Positions 15,906 to 23,103 of a DNA stretch of 32,375 nucleotides are shown piece by piece. The translations under genes were made by a program, and so were the position numbers. Origin of the DNA: Solirubrobacteraceae bacterium (GTDB lineage: Bacteria; Actinomycetota; Thermoleophilia; Solirubrobacterales; Solirubrobacteraceae); assembly GCA_030655275.1 (NCBI GenBank), contig JAURVW010000925.1, positions 1-32,375 on the forward strand. The letters are read 5' to 3'. The notes under the pieces are model-generated. The model worked only from the letters and a program-made list of their open reading frames with translations, made no database searches and was not told the origin of the DNA. Position 1 is the first letter of the stretch. Every line of letters starts with the position of its first letter.

Positions 15906-16808
15906 GTGCTGTCGAAGGGTGCCTTCCTCTGCCTGGCCTCCGCCGCCGCGTTCGGGGCGATGGGCATCTTCGGCAAGCTCGCCTACGACGAGGGCGTGAC
16001 GGTCCAGACGTTGCTGTCGGTGCGGTTCGTGATCGCGGCGACGGCGATGTGGGCCTTCGTCATCGGCACCGGGCGGGCCGGGTTCCTACGGGAGCTCACG
16101 CGCCGCGACATCCTCCTCGCCCTCGCGCTCGGCGGCATCGGCTACAGCGCGCAGTCCGGCGCGTACTTCGCGGCGCTCGAACGCATCGACGCGTCGCTGC
16201 TGGGCCTGCTGCTCTACACGTTCCCGTCGATGGTGGCCGTCGCCGCGATCGTGCTCGGACGTGAGCCCAGGAGCTGGCGGACGGCCCTCGCCGTCACGCT
16301 TGCCTCGGGTGGCCTGGTGCTCGTCTTGGCCGGAGCGGCCGGTGGCACGCTCGACCCGCTCGGTACGGCGCTCGGCATCACGACGGCGGTCGTCTACGCG
16401 ACCTACATCCTCAGCTCGCAGGGCGTGGCCGGCCGCATCGGGCCGCTGGCGATGACGACCTTCGTCTGCACCGGCGCCGCGATCACCCCGACCGTGATCG
16501 GGCTGCTGCTCGGCGGGATCGACCTCGGTAGCGTCACGCCGGCCGGCTACGGCTGGCTCACGGCCATCGCGCTCGTGTCGACGGTCGGTGCCATCGCCCT
16601 CTTCTTCGCGGGCCTGCCGATCGTCGGCCCGACGGCCGCATCGATCCTCTCGACGTTCGAGCCCGTCGTCACCGTCGCCCTGGCCTACGCGGCCTTTGGC
16701 GAGGCCCTCGGCCCGGTGCAGTTGGTCGGCGGCGTGCTCGTGCTGCTCGCCGTCGTCGCGGTCCAGGCCAGGCGAACCGACCCGGTCGTGGCCGCCCCGG
16801 GCGTCTGA
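15906..16808 (+). CDS. EamA/DMT-family transporter
   Basis: Inner-membrane transporter (300 aa) of the drug/metabolite exporter superfamily: about ten hydrophobic helices arranged as two EamA repeats. The first repeat begins GAFLCLASAAAFGAMGIFGKLAYDEG; ALERIDASLLGLLLYTFPSMVAVAAIVLGREP is the conserved end of repeat one, and LPIVGPTAASILSTFEPVVTVALAYAAFGEAL that of repeat two. The GTG at 15906 is the most likely start, although the ribosome site is poor (GGAG only two bases upstream). It begins 20 bp after the UvrA-like gene and could be read through from that cassette. Substrate unknown; amino-acid or metabolite export is typical. Confidence 0.9.
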   Translation: MLSKGAFLCLASAAAFGAMGIFGKLAYDEGVTVQTLLSVRFVIAATAMWAFVIGTGRAGFLRELTRRDILLALALGGIGYSAQSGAYFAALERIDASLLGLLLYTFPSMVAVAAIVLGREPRSWRTALAVTLASGGLVLVLAGAAGGTLDPLGTALGITTAVVYATYILSSQGVAGRIGPLAMTTFVCTGAAITPTVIGLLLGGIDLGSVTPAGYGWLTAIALVSTVGAIALFFAGLPIVGPTAASILSTFEPVVTVALAYAAFGEALGPVQLVGGVLVLLAVVAVQARRTDPVVAAPGV

Positions 16809-16836
16809 CCTCAGGGGTGACCGTAGGCTGACCCCC

Positions 16837-17232
16837 ATGCACCCCTTCCGAGCCGCCGTCGAAGCCGGCGACCACGACGCGATCAAGGCGATGCTCGCCG
16901 ACGACGTCACCTTCCTCAGCCCCGTCGCCTTTGCGCCGTACGAGGGCCGCGAGCTCGTCGCCGCCATCCTGCGCGGCGCCTTTCGCGTGCTGGGCGGTCT
17001 GCGGTACGTGCGCGAGCTCGAGGGCTCCGGCGGCGTCGACCACGCGCTCATGTTCAAGGCGACCGTCGACGGCAAGGACGTCCACGGCTGCGACTTCCTC
17101 CATCTCAACGAGGCCGGCGAGATCGCCGAGTTCTGCGTGATGGTGCGCCCGCTCTCCGGCGCGAATGCCGTCGCGACCGAGATGGGCAAGCAGTTCGAGC
17201 TGATCAAACGGGAACTCGGGCTGCCCGGCTGA
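16837..17232 (+). CDS. SnoaL-like / NTF2-fold protein
   Basis: Small alpha+beta cone-fold protein (131 aa) of the nuclear-transport-factor-2-like superfamily. It starts MHPFRAAVEAGDHDAIKAMLADDVTFLSPVAF, the usual helix plus LADDVxF pattern, and continues with EGRELVAAILRGAFRV and CDFLHLNEAGEIAEFCVMVRPL. Family members include SnoaL cyclases, ketosteroid isomerases, limonene epoxide hydrolases and non-enzymatic ligand binders, so no reaction can be assigned. ATG 16837 is favoured by the conserved start. It follows the EamA gene by 28 bp on the same strand. Confidence 0.85.
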   Translation: MHPFRAAVEAGDHDAIKAMLADDVTFLSPVAFAPYEGRELVAAILRGAFRVLGGLRYVRELEGSGGVDHALMFKATVDGKDVHGCDFLHLNEAGEIAEFCVMVRPLSGANAVATEMGKQFELIKRELGLPG

Positions 17233-17316
17233 CGGACGCGCGGCCGCGTCGCCGGCCGACCCTGCGCCGAGGCACAGTTCGTTCGCCGGCGCCTCGACGG
17301 AGAAGGGGCGCGCTCG

Positions 17317-17718
17317 TCAGTCGAGCGGCTTGACGGCGACGGTCCGGTCGCCGCCGGCCGTTCCGGTGTTGACGACCTCGGCTCGCTCGAACATCACGAT
17401 CTCGCAGCCGTCACGGCCGACGGGCTGGTGCTCGACGCCTCTCGGCACGACGAACAGCTCGCCCGGGTCGAGCTCGATCGGATCCGAGTCTCTGAGGCGT
17501 AGCGTCAGATGCCCGGCGTGCACGAGGAACAGCTCGTCGGCGTCCTCGTGCGCATGCCAGACGAACTCGCCGTCGACCTTGGCGATCTTGAGCTGATATC
17601 CGTCGACGTCCGCGGCAGCGTGCGGCTGCCACAGCTCATCGAACGACGCGAACGCGTCGCGAAGGTTCACCTTGCTCGCCGGGTCTCGCGGCGGTCCGTC
17701 GGTAGGAAGTTCCGTCAT
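17317..17718 (-). CDS. Cupin domain protein (mannose-6-phosphate-isomerase-like)
   Basis: Single-domain cupin (133 aa). The sequence KVNLRDAFASFDELWQPH and GEFVWHAHEDADELFLVHAGHL fits a widespread family of small cupins annotated as mannose-6-phosphate-isomerase-like. Predicted metal ligands are His55, His57, Glu62 and His97 (VPRGVEHQPV), all present. Enzymatic role unknown. It is on the minus strand, convergent with the SnoaL-like gene and 225 bp downstream of the SDR gene. Confidence 0.88.
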   Translation of the reverse strand: MTELPTDGPPRDPASKVNLRDAFASFDELWQPHAAADVDGYQLKIAKVDGEFVWHAHEDADELFLVHAGHLTLRLRDSDPIELDPGELFVVPRGVEHQPVGRDGCEIVMFERAEVVNTGTAGGDRTVAVKPLD

Positions 17719-17943
17719 GGCCCGAGCCTAGGACGGAACCGGGGCGCCGAGAACGATTCGTCGGACGGAGCGGTGCCCGATCCGGCGTCGCGGTCACGGT
17801 TGCCGGCGCCGAGATGAGCCCGGCCGCCTCGGCGCGGGCCTGCCGCGCCTCGGGCCCGCTGACCTGCGGCGTGTAGCCGAGCCAGCCGGCCCAGCTCGCG
17901 CCGGGGCGCACGGCCCCGGCGCGCTGGGATGTCGTCGCAGCCG

Positions 17944-18780
17944 TCACGCCTGCACCGCCTCTCCCTGCGCGGCGACGGCCACGTGATTCCAGGCCTCCCA
18001 CTCGGCGAGGCGGCGTTCGTACTCGGCGCGGGTCATCGGCAAACCGGCCTCGCCGAGGAAGAGGCGCAGTGGCGGCTCCTCGGCATCGACGACCGCGAGG
18101 ATCGCTTCGCCCGTGGCCTCTGGGTCGCCCGGTTTCATCGAGCGCTCCTTGCGCCACTTCACCATGCGCTCGCGCGCCTCGGCGTAGGCCGGCAGCGGTG
18201 AGGCGTGGACCGACGACGGGCCGCCCCAGTCGGTCGCATAGCCCGCCGGCTCGATCAGCGTGACGTGGATGCCGAACTCCTTCACCTCGGCCGCCAGCGA
18301 CTGGCTGAACCCCTCGAGGGCCCACTTCGACGCGTGGTAGAGGCCGATGCCGGCGAACGCGTTCACGCCGCCGATCGACGACACCTGCAGGATGTTGCCG
18401 CTGCCCTGCGCGCGCATCGTGGGCAGCACCGCCTGCGTCACCCAGAGCGCGCCGAACACGTTCGTCTCCAGCTGCGCGCGGGCCTCGGCCTCGCTGATCT
18501 CCTCGATCATCCCGAAGAGGCCGTAACCGGCGTTGTTGATGGCCACGTCGATGCGGCCGAACCGTTCGACGGTCGCAGCCACGGCCGCGTCGATCGCCGT
18601 TCGGTCGGTCACGTCGAGGGAGAGCGGCAGCACCGACTCCCCGAATTCCTCGACCAGACCGTCGAGCGTCGACGCGTCGCGGGCGGTGGCCGCCACGCGG
18701 TCCCCGCGCTTGAGCGCGGCCTGCGCCCAGACCCGGCCGAAGCCCTTCGATGTTCCTGTGATGAACCAGACCTTGCTCAT
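17944..18780 (-). CDS. Classical short-chain dehydrogenase/reductase
   Basis: NAD(P)-dependent oxidoreductase (278 aa). TGTSKGFG at the N-terminus is the cofactor-binding TGxxxGxG, followed by RVAATARD, where the Arg suggests NADP preference. INNAGYG, the catalytic Ser in VSSIGG, and YHASK (Tyr and Lys of the active site) are intact. The sequence resembles the SDR group annotated as oxidoreductases with the WFITGTSKGFGR start. ATG 18780-18778 is preceded by GAGGAG. It is divergent from a TetR gene and one of two matching operators sits about 30-50 bp upstream, so it is very probably the repressor's target. The stop overlaps a GTG of another open frame that I did not accept as a gene. Confidence 0.93.
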   Translation of the reverse strand: MSKVWFITGTSKGFGRVWAQAALKRGDRVAATARDASTLDGLVEEFGESVLPLSLDVTDRTAIDAAVAATVERFGRIDVAINNAGYGLFGMIEEISEAEARAQLETNVFGALWVTQAVLPTMRAQGSGNILQVSSIGGVNAFAGIGLYHASKWALEGFSQSLAAEVKEFGIHVTLIEPAGYATDWGGPSSVHASPLPAYAEARERMVKWRKERSMKPGDPEATGEAILAVVDAEEPPLRLFLGEAGLPMTRAEYERRLAEWEAWNHVAVAAQGEAVQA

Positions 18781-18808
18781 GGCCCGTCTCCTCGGTGTCG
18801 CTACAATC

Positions 18809-18829
18809 AAACGGAACGCTGCTCCGCTT
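18809..18829. promoter_or_regulatory. TetR-type operator, copy 1 (SDR side)
   Basis: A 21-bp near-palindrome of the form AAACGGA-N7-TCCGCTT. The outer halves are reverse complements except one base. An almost identical site lies 43 bp away (17 of 21 positions the same, all differences inside the spacer). Located 29-49 bp upstream of the SDR start codon, where it would overlap the SDR promoter. Confidence 0.75.
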
Positions 18830-18851
18830 CTTGTGATCGACACTAGCGGCA

Positions 18852-18872
18852 AAACGGAGTGGTGTTCCGCTT
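18852..18872. promoter_or_regulatory. TetR-type operator, copy 2 (TetR side)
   Basis: Second 21-bp copy of AAACGGA-N7-TCCGCTT. It ends one base before the TetR ATG at 18874, covering the ribosome-binding region, so binding should block the repressor's own expression. The 43-bp spacing, about four helical turns, puts both copies on the same face of DNA. Confidence 0.75.
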
Positions 18873-18873
18873 C

Positions 18874-19437
18874 ATGTCTTCCGCTCCCCCACGAAAAGCC
18901 CGTTCCGACGCGCAGGCCAACCGCCAGAAGATCCTGCAGGCGGCGCACTTTCAGTTCGCGCAGGACGGCCCCGATGCCTCCCTCAACGAGGTCGCGCGAC
19001 GCGCCGGGGTTGGCGTGGCGACGCTCTATCGTCATTTTCCGGCGAGAGACGATCTCGTCGCCGCGGTCTATGCGAACGAGCTCGACGAGCTCGGTACGGC
19101 CGTCGACGAATACCTGGCCACCATGACGCCGGACGAGGCCCTCACGGCCTGGGGTCAGCGGTTCCTCGAATACGCGACGACCAAGCGCGGGCTCGGCGAA
19201 GCCCTGCATGCGATCCGTGCCCGCGGCGAGCTCCAGCCCAAGACGGTGCTCACGCAGTCGATGGACAAACTCCTCGAGGCCGGCCGCGCGGCGGGTTCGA
19301 TCAAGGTCGACGACACGAGCGAGGACCTCCTCTTCGCCTTTGCCGGCCTTTGGACCCTCCCGCACGACGAGCGTTTCGCCGGGCGCGCCCAGCGACTGCT
19401 GGACCTCGTCCTGGCGGGCCTGCGGCGCGCCGCCTAG
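18874..19437 (+). CDS. TetR-family transcriptional repressor
   Basis: Repressor of 187 aa. Residues after ARSDAQANRQKILQAAHFQFAQDGPDASLNEVARRAGVGVATLYRHFPARDDLVAAVY form the TetR helix-turn-helix, with the classical VGVATLYRHFP recognition-helix signature. The C-terminal ligand domain contains DEALTAWGQRFLEYA and is of the common actinobacterial TetR_C type. I choose ATG 18874; GTG codons at 18859 and 18862 are in frame but lie inside the operator. It is divergent from the SDR gene, and two identical-pattern operators fill the shared promoter. This is a standard self-regulating repressor with a small-molecule inducer probably processed by the SDR. Confidence 0.92.
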   Translation: MSSAPPRKARSDAQANRQKILQAAHFQFAQDGPDASLNEVARRAGVGVATLYRHFPARDDLVAAVYANELDELGTAVDEYLATMTPDEALTAWGQRFLEYATTKRGLGEALHAIRARGELQPKTVLTQSMDKLLEAGRAAGSIKVDDTSEDLLFAFAGLWTLPHDERFAGRAQRLLDLVLAGLRRAA

Positions 19438-19464
19438 CGGGCCGGTGACGCGATGCCCAGCGCC

Positions 19465-20949
19465 TCAGCGGGGCCGCGTCGCGTCCCAGTTGCGCTCGGC
19501 CGCGGCGACGGCGCCCTCTTCGGTGCAGGCTGAGCCTTCGTCGGCCGCCGTCGCGTTGCCGCGATTCGTGGAGGTGATGACGACGGTGGAACGTGCGCGC
19601 GACCCGGTACAGGTGCCCCGACCTACCGGGATCCGGACCTTCGCGCTGCCAGGCCACGCGATGCCGCGGACGCGGGTCATGAGCGCGCGGACGTCCCTGT
19701 CGAGCGCGAGCCGGTCGGGCCCCGTGGAACGCTCGCGGCGAAGCAGGACCGTCATGCGACCGTCGCCTCGGCGGCGGTCCCAGGCGATGCCGAAGCGCGC
19801 TGACGCGTCTGCGACCCCGTCGAGCATGGCGCCCACCACGGCCGGACGATCGGAGATCGTCGTCGGATAATCGGCGATGTCGGTGCCGCTGGGCTCGGCC
19901 GTCCACGTGAGCTTGACCCGCTCGATCGTCGCGCGCTCCGAGAGCGCCACCGCCTTGCGGGCGTCGGAGGCTCCATCGACGGTCACCTGCGCGTAGGACC
20001 GGTCGGTCGCGACGCCGGGCAGGTCGCCGGTGCCGGCCAGCTTCTCCAGGAGCGCGAGCGCCGCCGCCGGATCATCGCTCGCGGTCCCGAAGAGGACGGG
20101 TCGCCGCTTCAGGTCGTCGTCGGGGTCACCGCCGACCGCGCCGAGGGGAAGCTCCTGCTGCATCACGTCGACGTACAGTTCGACGTCCTTCGCGTCGCGC
20201 CCCAGGGACGAGGCGGCCGAGCGCCACGTCTCCCCTGCCGCCGCGATGTCCCTCGCCAGCAGTCGCAGCTCGATCCTCCGGGAATTGGCCGAGACGACGG
20301 GGCTCTGATCGGCGGCATCGGCCGCCACGGCCAGCACTCCACGGGTGGTGACGAGTTTTGAGCCGGGCACGCCGAGGGTGACCGGCAACGACTCGCGGTC
20401 GCCGCCGGGAATCTCGATGAAGACACCGTCGATGCCGCCGGGCCAGATCCCGTCGGGCGCCAGTTCCTCGACGAGGCTGCGGGCGAGCGGCACCGCGTCG
20501 GCCCGGTCGCGGACCTCGGCGCTGATCGACCGAGCGGAGCGGCCGGAAGGAATGGTGATCGTCCGACCGGCCGTTGCGAGCGACGCCGCGGTGACCAGTG
20601 CCGGGGCAACGTCGAACGCCCGCTGTGCTGCGCCGTCGACTTGGAGCGTCGCCTTGGCCAACTGGATCGATCCCGTGCGCGTCACGCCACTCTCGGTGCG
20701 GGGAAACGCCCGCAGGACGGCCTCGACATCGCGTGCGGAGGCGCCGCGCGTCAGGACGACCTCGAGACCGCGGCCGCGTTCGGAGTCGATCGCCGATTCC
20801 ACCGACGGCAGGTCGCGAACTGCGCCGAGCCCATCGTCGTCGCGGCTGAGCAGAAGTGCCGCGCCGCCGACGGCCACGACCAGCAGCAGCACGCCGGCGA
20901 TCCAGGCTGCTCGTCGCTTCGGTCGTCGCACGGGAACGTCGCCTGCCAT
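19465..20949 (-). CDS. Membrane-anchored protein of unknown function
   Basis: I do not recognise this 494-aa protein. It has a short basic cytoplasmic start (MAGDVPVRRPKRRAAW), one transmembrane helix (AGVLLLVVAVGGAALLL, about residues 17-35) and a large extracytoplasmic part. That part alternates helix-rich and beta-rich segments and contains phrases such as DLPSVESAIDSERGRGLEVVLTRGAS, GVFIEIPGG and YAQVTVDGASDARKAVALSERA, suggesting several small alpha/beta modules. Two cysteines near the C-terminus (GTCTG and SACTE) could form a disulfide. ATG 20949-20947 is used because frames extending further upstream lose all coding character. It converges with the TetR gene and is divergent from the small secreted peptide. 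Confidence 0.75.
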   Translation of the reverse strand: MAGDVPVRRPKRRAAWIAGVLLLVVAVGGAALLLSRDDDGLGAVRDLPSVESAIDSERGRGLEVVLTRGASARDVEAVLRAFPRTESGVTRTGSIQLAKATLQVDGAAQRAFDVAPALVTAASLATAGRTITIPSGRSARSISAEVRDRADAVPLARSLVEELAPDGIWPGGIDGVFIEIPGGDRESLPVTLGVPGSKLVTTRGVLAVAADAADQSPVVSANSRRIELRLLARDIAAAGETWRSAASSLGRDAKDVELYVDVMQQELPLGAVGGDPDDDLKRRPVLFGTASDDPAAALALLEKLAGTGDLPGVATDRSYAQVTVDGASDARKAVALSERATIERVKLTWTAEPSGTDIADYPTTISDRPAVVGAMLDGVADASARFGIAWDRRRGDGRMTVLLRRERSTGPDRLALDRDVRALMTRVRGIAWPGSAKVRIPVGRGTCTGSRARSTVVITSTNRGNATAADEGSACTEEGAVAAAERNWDATRPR

Positions 20950-21119
20950 CGCACGACCATGGCACAGGATTTCGTGGCGTCTCGGGTCGAACCGGTCCGA
21001 GCCGTGGGCGACTGCGGTCAGGAGTTGGTGACGACGCGACGCCGGTTGCGCTGCCGACCAACTGTCGCGGGCGTGACACAACCAGCGTCGCGCCGATGGC
21101 AGACGCGGGACTCGCCTCG

Positions 21120-21167
21120 CGAGAGAGTTGGACACACCGCAGGGTCGTCCTGCGAACACCTCTCTCG
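21120..21167 (+). promoter_or_regulatory. Nested stem-loop in the leader of the small secreted peptide gene
   Basis: An outer 8-bp stem, CGAGAGAG (21120-21127) with CTCTCTCG (21160-21167), encloses a perfect inner hairpin, CGCAGG (21138-21143), loop GTCGT, CCTGCG (21149-21154). It ends 16 nt before the ATG of the peptide gene, so the ribosome site lies just after it. A structured 5' leader or an operator with two dyads are both possible. Confidence 0.45.
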
Positions 21168-21183
21168 ACCGAACCGGATCACC

Positions 21184-21381
21184 ATGCGCTCCAACGCCCG
21201 CCTCTCCTCCCTCGCTGCCATCGCCGTCATCACGGCCGCCGGCGCGGCCGTGCCGTCGGTCGCGAGTGCCTCGTCGTCCGCGCCGGCCGCGCAGCTCTCC
21301 CAGGCCCAGCCGCAGCCCAGCCCGATCGGTCTGCTGCTGCCGGCCGTGCAGAAGGTGCGCGAAGCCGCCTGCCGCTCGTAG
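21184..21381 (+). CDS. Small secreted peptide with DUF1559-like motif
   Basis: A 65-residue exported peptide. Residues 1-29 are a clear Sec signal (MRSNARLSSLAAIAVITAAGAA..., cleavage near ASA). After a Ser/Ala/Pro/Gln linker comes IGLLLPAVQKVREAA (48-62) and a single Cys63 in the ending CRS. The 15-residue motif is, from memory, the same as one found directly after the prepilin-like helix of the many planctomycete DUF1559 proteins (LLLPAVQxxREAAxR). Here there is no prepilin helix. Function unknown; a secreted amphipathic helix of about 15 residues is the main visible element. The ATG at 21184 is followed by good coding character. It is convergent with the threonine-aldolase-like gene, 16 bp away. 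Confidence 0.65.
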   Translation: MRSNARLSSLAAIAVITAAGAAVPSVASASSSAPAAQLSQAQPQPSPIGLLLPAVQKVREAACRS

Positions 21382-21397
21382 CCCGGCGGTCGGGCGG

Positions 21398-22483
21398 TCA
21401 GGCCTGCGCGGCGTGTTCGGCTGCGAAGTGCCGGACCCCGGCCGTGAAGCGGTCGACGTCCTCCTCGGTCGTGCCGAAGTTCGCCATCCAGCGGACCGAG
21501 TGCTCGGACGAGTTCCAGTCCCAGAAGAACGACCACGCCTGCAGCTCGCGGATCAGCTCGGGCGGCAGCACGGCGAAGAGGCTGTTGGCCTGCGGCGTCT
21601 GCAGGAGCTGCACGGCGTCGATGTCGGCCACGTTCGCCGCGAGCCTGGCCGCCATCGCATTGGCATTGCGCGCGCCGGTGAGCCAGAGATCGTTGGTGAG
21701 GAGCGCCTCGAACTGGGCGGAGATGAAGCGCATCTTCGACGCGAGCTGCGCCGTCTGCTTGCGGGCGAACCTCGCGCGGGCGGCGAGCTCGGGCCGCAGG
21801 TAGATCGCGGCCTCGCCGTAGAGCAGGCCGTTCGTCGTGCCGCCGACGGGGGGCCGGTCGACGCCGGCGTCGACGGTCATCTCGCGGACCGTGCATCCGA
21901 GCGACGCGACCGCGTTGGCGAGCCGCGCGCCGTCGAGGAAGAGCAGCAGGCCGTTCGCGTGGGCCAGCTCGGCGAGGGCCGCGATCTCGTCGACGGAGTA
22001 GACGGTCCCGAGCTCGGTCACCTGGCTGATCGCGATCACGGCCGGCTTCACGTTGTGCTCGCCGTGCTCGGGGTGCAGCAGATGGGCGATGTCGCTCGGG
22101 CGCAGCTTGCCGTCGACGGTCGGGACGTCGATCAGTTTGGAGCCGACGATGCGCTCGACCGCCCCGCACTCGTCGGTGTTGATGTGGCCGGACGCCGGGC
22201 AGATCGCCGCCTCGTGCGGCAGCAGGACGGACTGCAGCAGCGCGACGTTGGCGCCCGTGCCGCCGTAGGTGAAGAGCACCTCGGCGTCGGGACTGAAGAG
22301 CTCGCGCAGGCCGTCGACGGCGCGCACCGTCCACGGATCGTCGCCGTAGGGGCGCACGCTGCCGACGTTCGCGGCCGAGAGTGCCTCGATCACGGCCGGG
22401 TGGGCGCCGGCCACGTTGTCGCTGGCGAAGCTCTGCAGCGGCGGCTCGGGAGCAGCGGCGACGGCATCGACGGAGTCGGTCAT
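21398..22483 (-). CDS. Threonine-aldolase-family protein lacking the PLP lysine
   Basis: Fold-type I PLP-enzyme homologue (361 aa) of the low-specificity L-threonine aldolase family, which normally cleaves threonine to glycine and acetaldehyde. Conserved family segments are FASDNVAGAHPAVIEAL, YGDDPWT, FTYGGTGANV, SGHINTDECGA (His100), FLDGARLANA (Asp184, Arg187) and RKQTAQLASKMRFISAQF. The position that should hold the Schiff-base lysine (GGTKNG) reads GGTTNG, with Thr217, and the preceding segment is DRPPV where DVLSF is usual. The codon ACG (21833-21835, minus strand) is one base from AAG. The rest is full length and intact, so it is either a divergent non-aldolase or an inactivated enzyme. 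It lies 80 bp from a 14-bp palindrome shared with the divergent DoxX-like gene. Confidence 0.88.
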   Translation of the reverse strand: MTDSVDAVAAAPEPPLQSFASDNVAGAHPAVIEALSAANVGSVRPYGDDPWTVRAVDGLRELFSPDAEVLFTYGGTGANVALLQSVLLPHEAAICPASGHINTDECGAVERIVGSKLIDVPTVDGKLRPSDIAHLLHPEHGEHNVKPAVIAISQVTELGTVYSVDEIAALAELAHANGLLLFLDGARLANAVASLGCTVREMTVDAGVDRPPVGGTTNGLLYGEAAIYLRPELAARARFARKQTAQLASKMRFISAQFEALLTNDLWLTGARNANAMAARLAANVADIDAVQLLQTPQANSLFAVLPPELIRELQAWSFFWDWNSSEHSVRWMANFGTTEEDVDRFTAGVRHFAAEHAAQA

Positions 22484-22562
22484 GCCATCACCGTAGGGGA
22501 CCCCATGGTGGGTCGACCGCCCATGAGATCGCGGCGCCCTCGAGGAGCCCAGGGCCCGTCGC

Positions 22563-22576
22563 TTACAGCGCTGTAA
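22563..22576. promoter_or_regulatory. Perfect 14-bp palindrome in a divergent promoter region
   Basis: TTACAGCGCTGTAA is perfectly self-complementary. It sits in the 157-bp gap between the divergent threonine-aldolase-like gene (start 22483) and the DoxX-like gene (start 22641), 80 bp from the first and 64 bp from the second. The shape, TTACA-N4-TGTAA, is typical of dimeric repressor operators of the TetR or GntR type. No regulator gene is adjacent. Confidence 0.5.
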
Positions 22577-22640
22577 CCTCTGCGCCTCAGTCGGCTGCCC
22601 TGTCCCGGCTCAGCCCCGGAACCCCGCCAGAGGTCTCTTC

Positions 22641-23054
22641 ATGTCGAGCGAACCCACCCGCGCCGAGCGGATCTTCAGCCCCCGCACGATCTTCACAATC
22701 TTCGCCGGGGCCGGAGTCCTGCACCTCGCCAAGCCCGAGCCGTGGGAGGCGATGGTCCCGCCGCAGCTGCCGGCCAAGCGCGCGCTCGTCTACGCCAGCG
22801 GCGTGGCCGAGATCGTCGGCGGCGCCGGCTACCTCTACAAGCCCACCCGCACGCTTGCGTCGAAGTACCTCGTGCTTCTGCTCATCGCCGTCTTCCCGTC
22901 GAACATCCACATGGCGCTCGAACCGAAGTTCTTCAAGCTCGTCCCGGGCGGCCAGAAGGCCCTGCTCGCGCGCCTGCCGATCCAGTTCGTGGGCATGTGG
23001 TGGGTCCGCCGGCTCGCGAAGCGCACCGCGGCGACGGCGGCCCGGGCCGCGTAG
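22641..23054 (+). CDS. DoxX-like small membrane protein
   Basis: Membrane protein of 137 aa with about four hydrophobic helices. IFTIFAGAGVLHLAKPEPWEAMVPPQLP, VYASGVAEIVGGAGYLY and LVLLLIAVFPSNIHMALEP are features of the DoxX-like family (the charged Glu in the VAEIVGG helix and the NIHMAL helix). Its function is not established; relatives are linked to redox and thiol stress. It is followed after 49 bp by the GST-like gene on the same strand. Confidence 0.85.
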   Translation: MSSEPTRAERIFSPRTIFTIFAGAGVLHLAKPEPWEAMVPPQLPAKRALVYASGVAEIVGGAGYLYKPTRTLASKYLVLLLIAVFPSNIHMALEPKFFKLVPGGQKALLARLPIQFVGMWWVRRLAKRTAATAARAA

Positions 23055-23103
23055 CGCCGACCTCCCGACCGCCGCACCGCTCCCACCGAGATAGGCTCGC
23101 CCG

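Noticed and set aside
17636-17947. Open frame starting at GTG 17947-17945 that overlaps the SDR stop
   Set aside because: The GTGA overlap hints at coupling, but the frame runs into the cupin gene, has no recognisable motif, and the last part is shadow sequence. Not convincing as a gene; conservation in relatives would decide it.
18859-18873. Alternative GTG starts for the TetR gene
   Set aside because: They lie within the second operator copy; the ATG at 18874 gives the usual short leader before the HTH.
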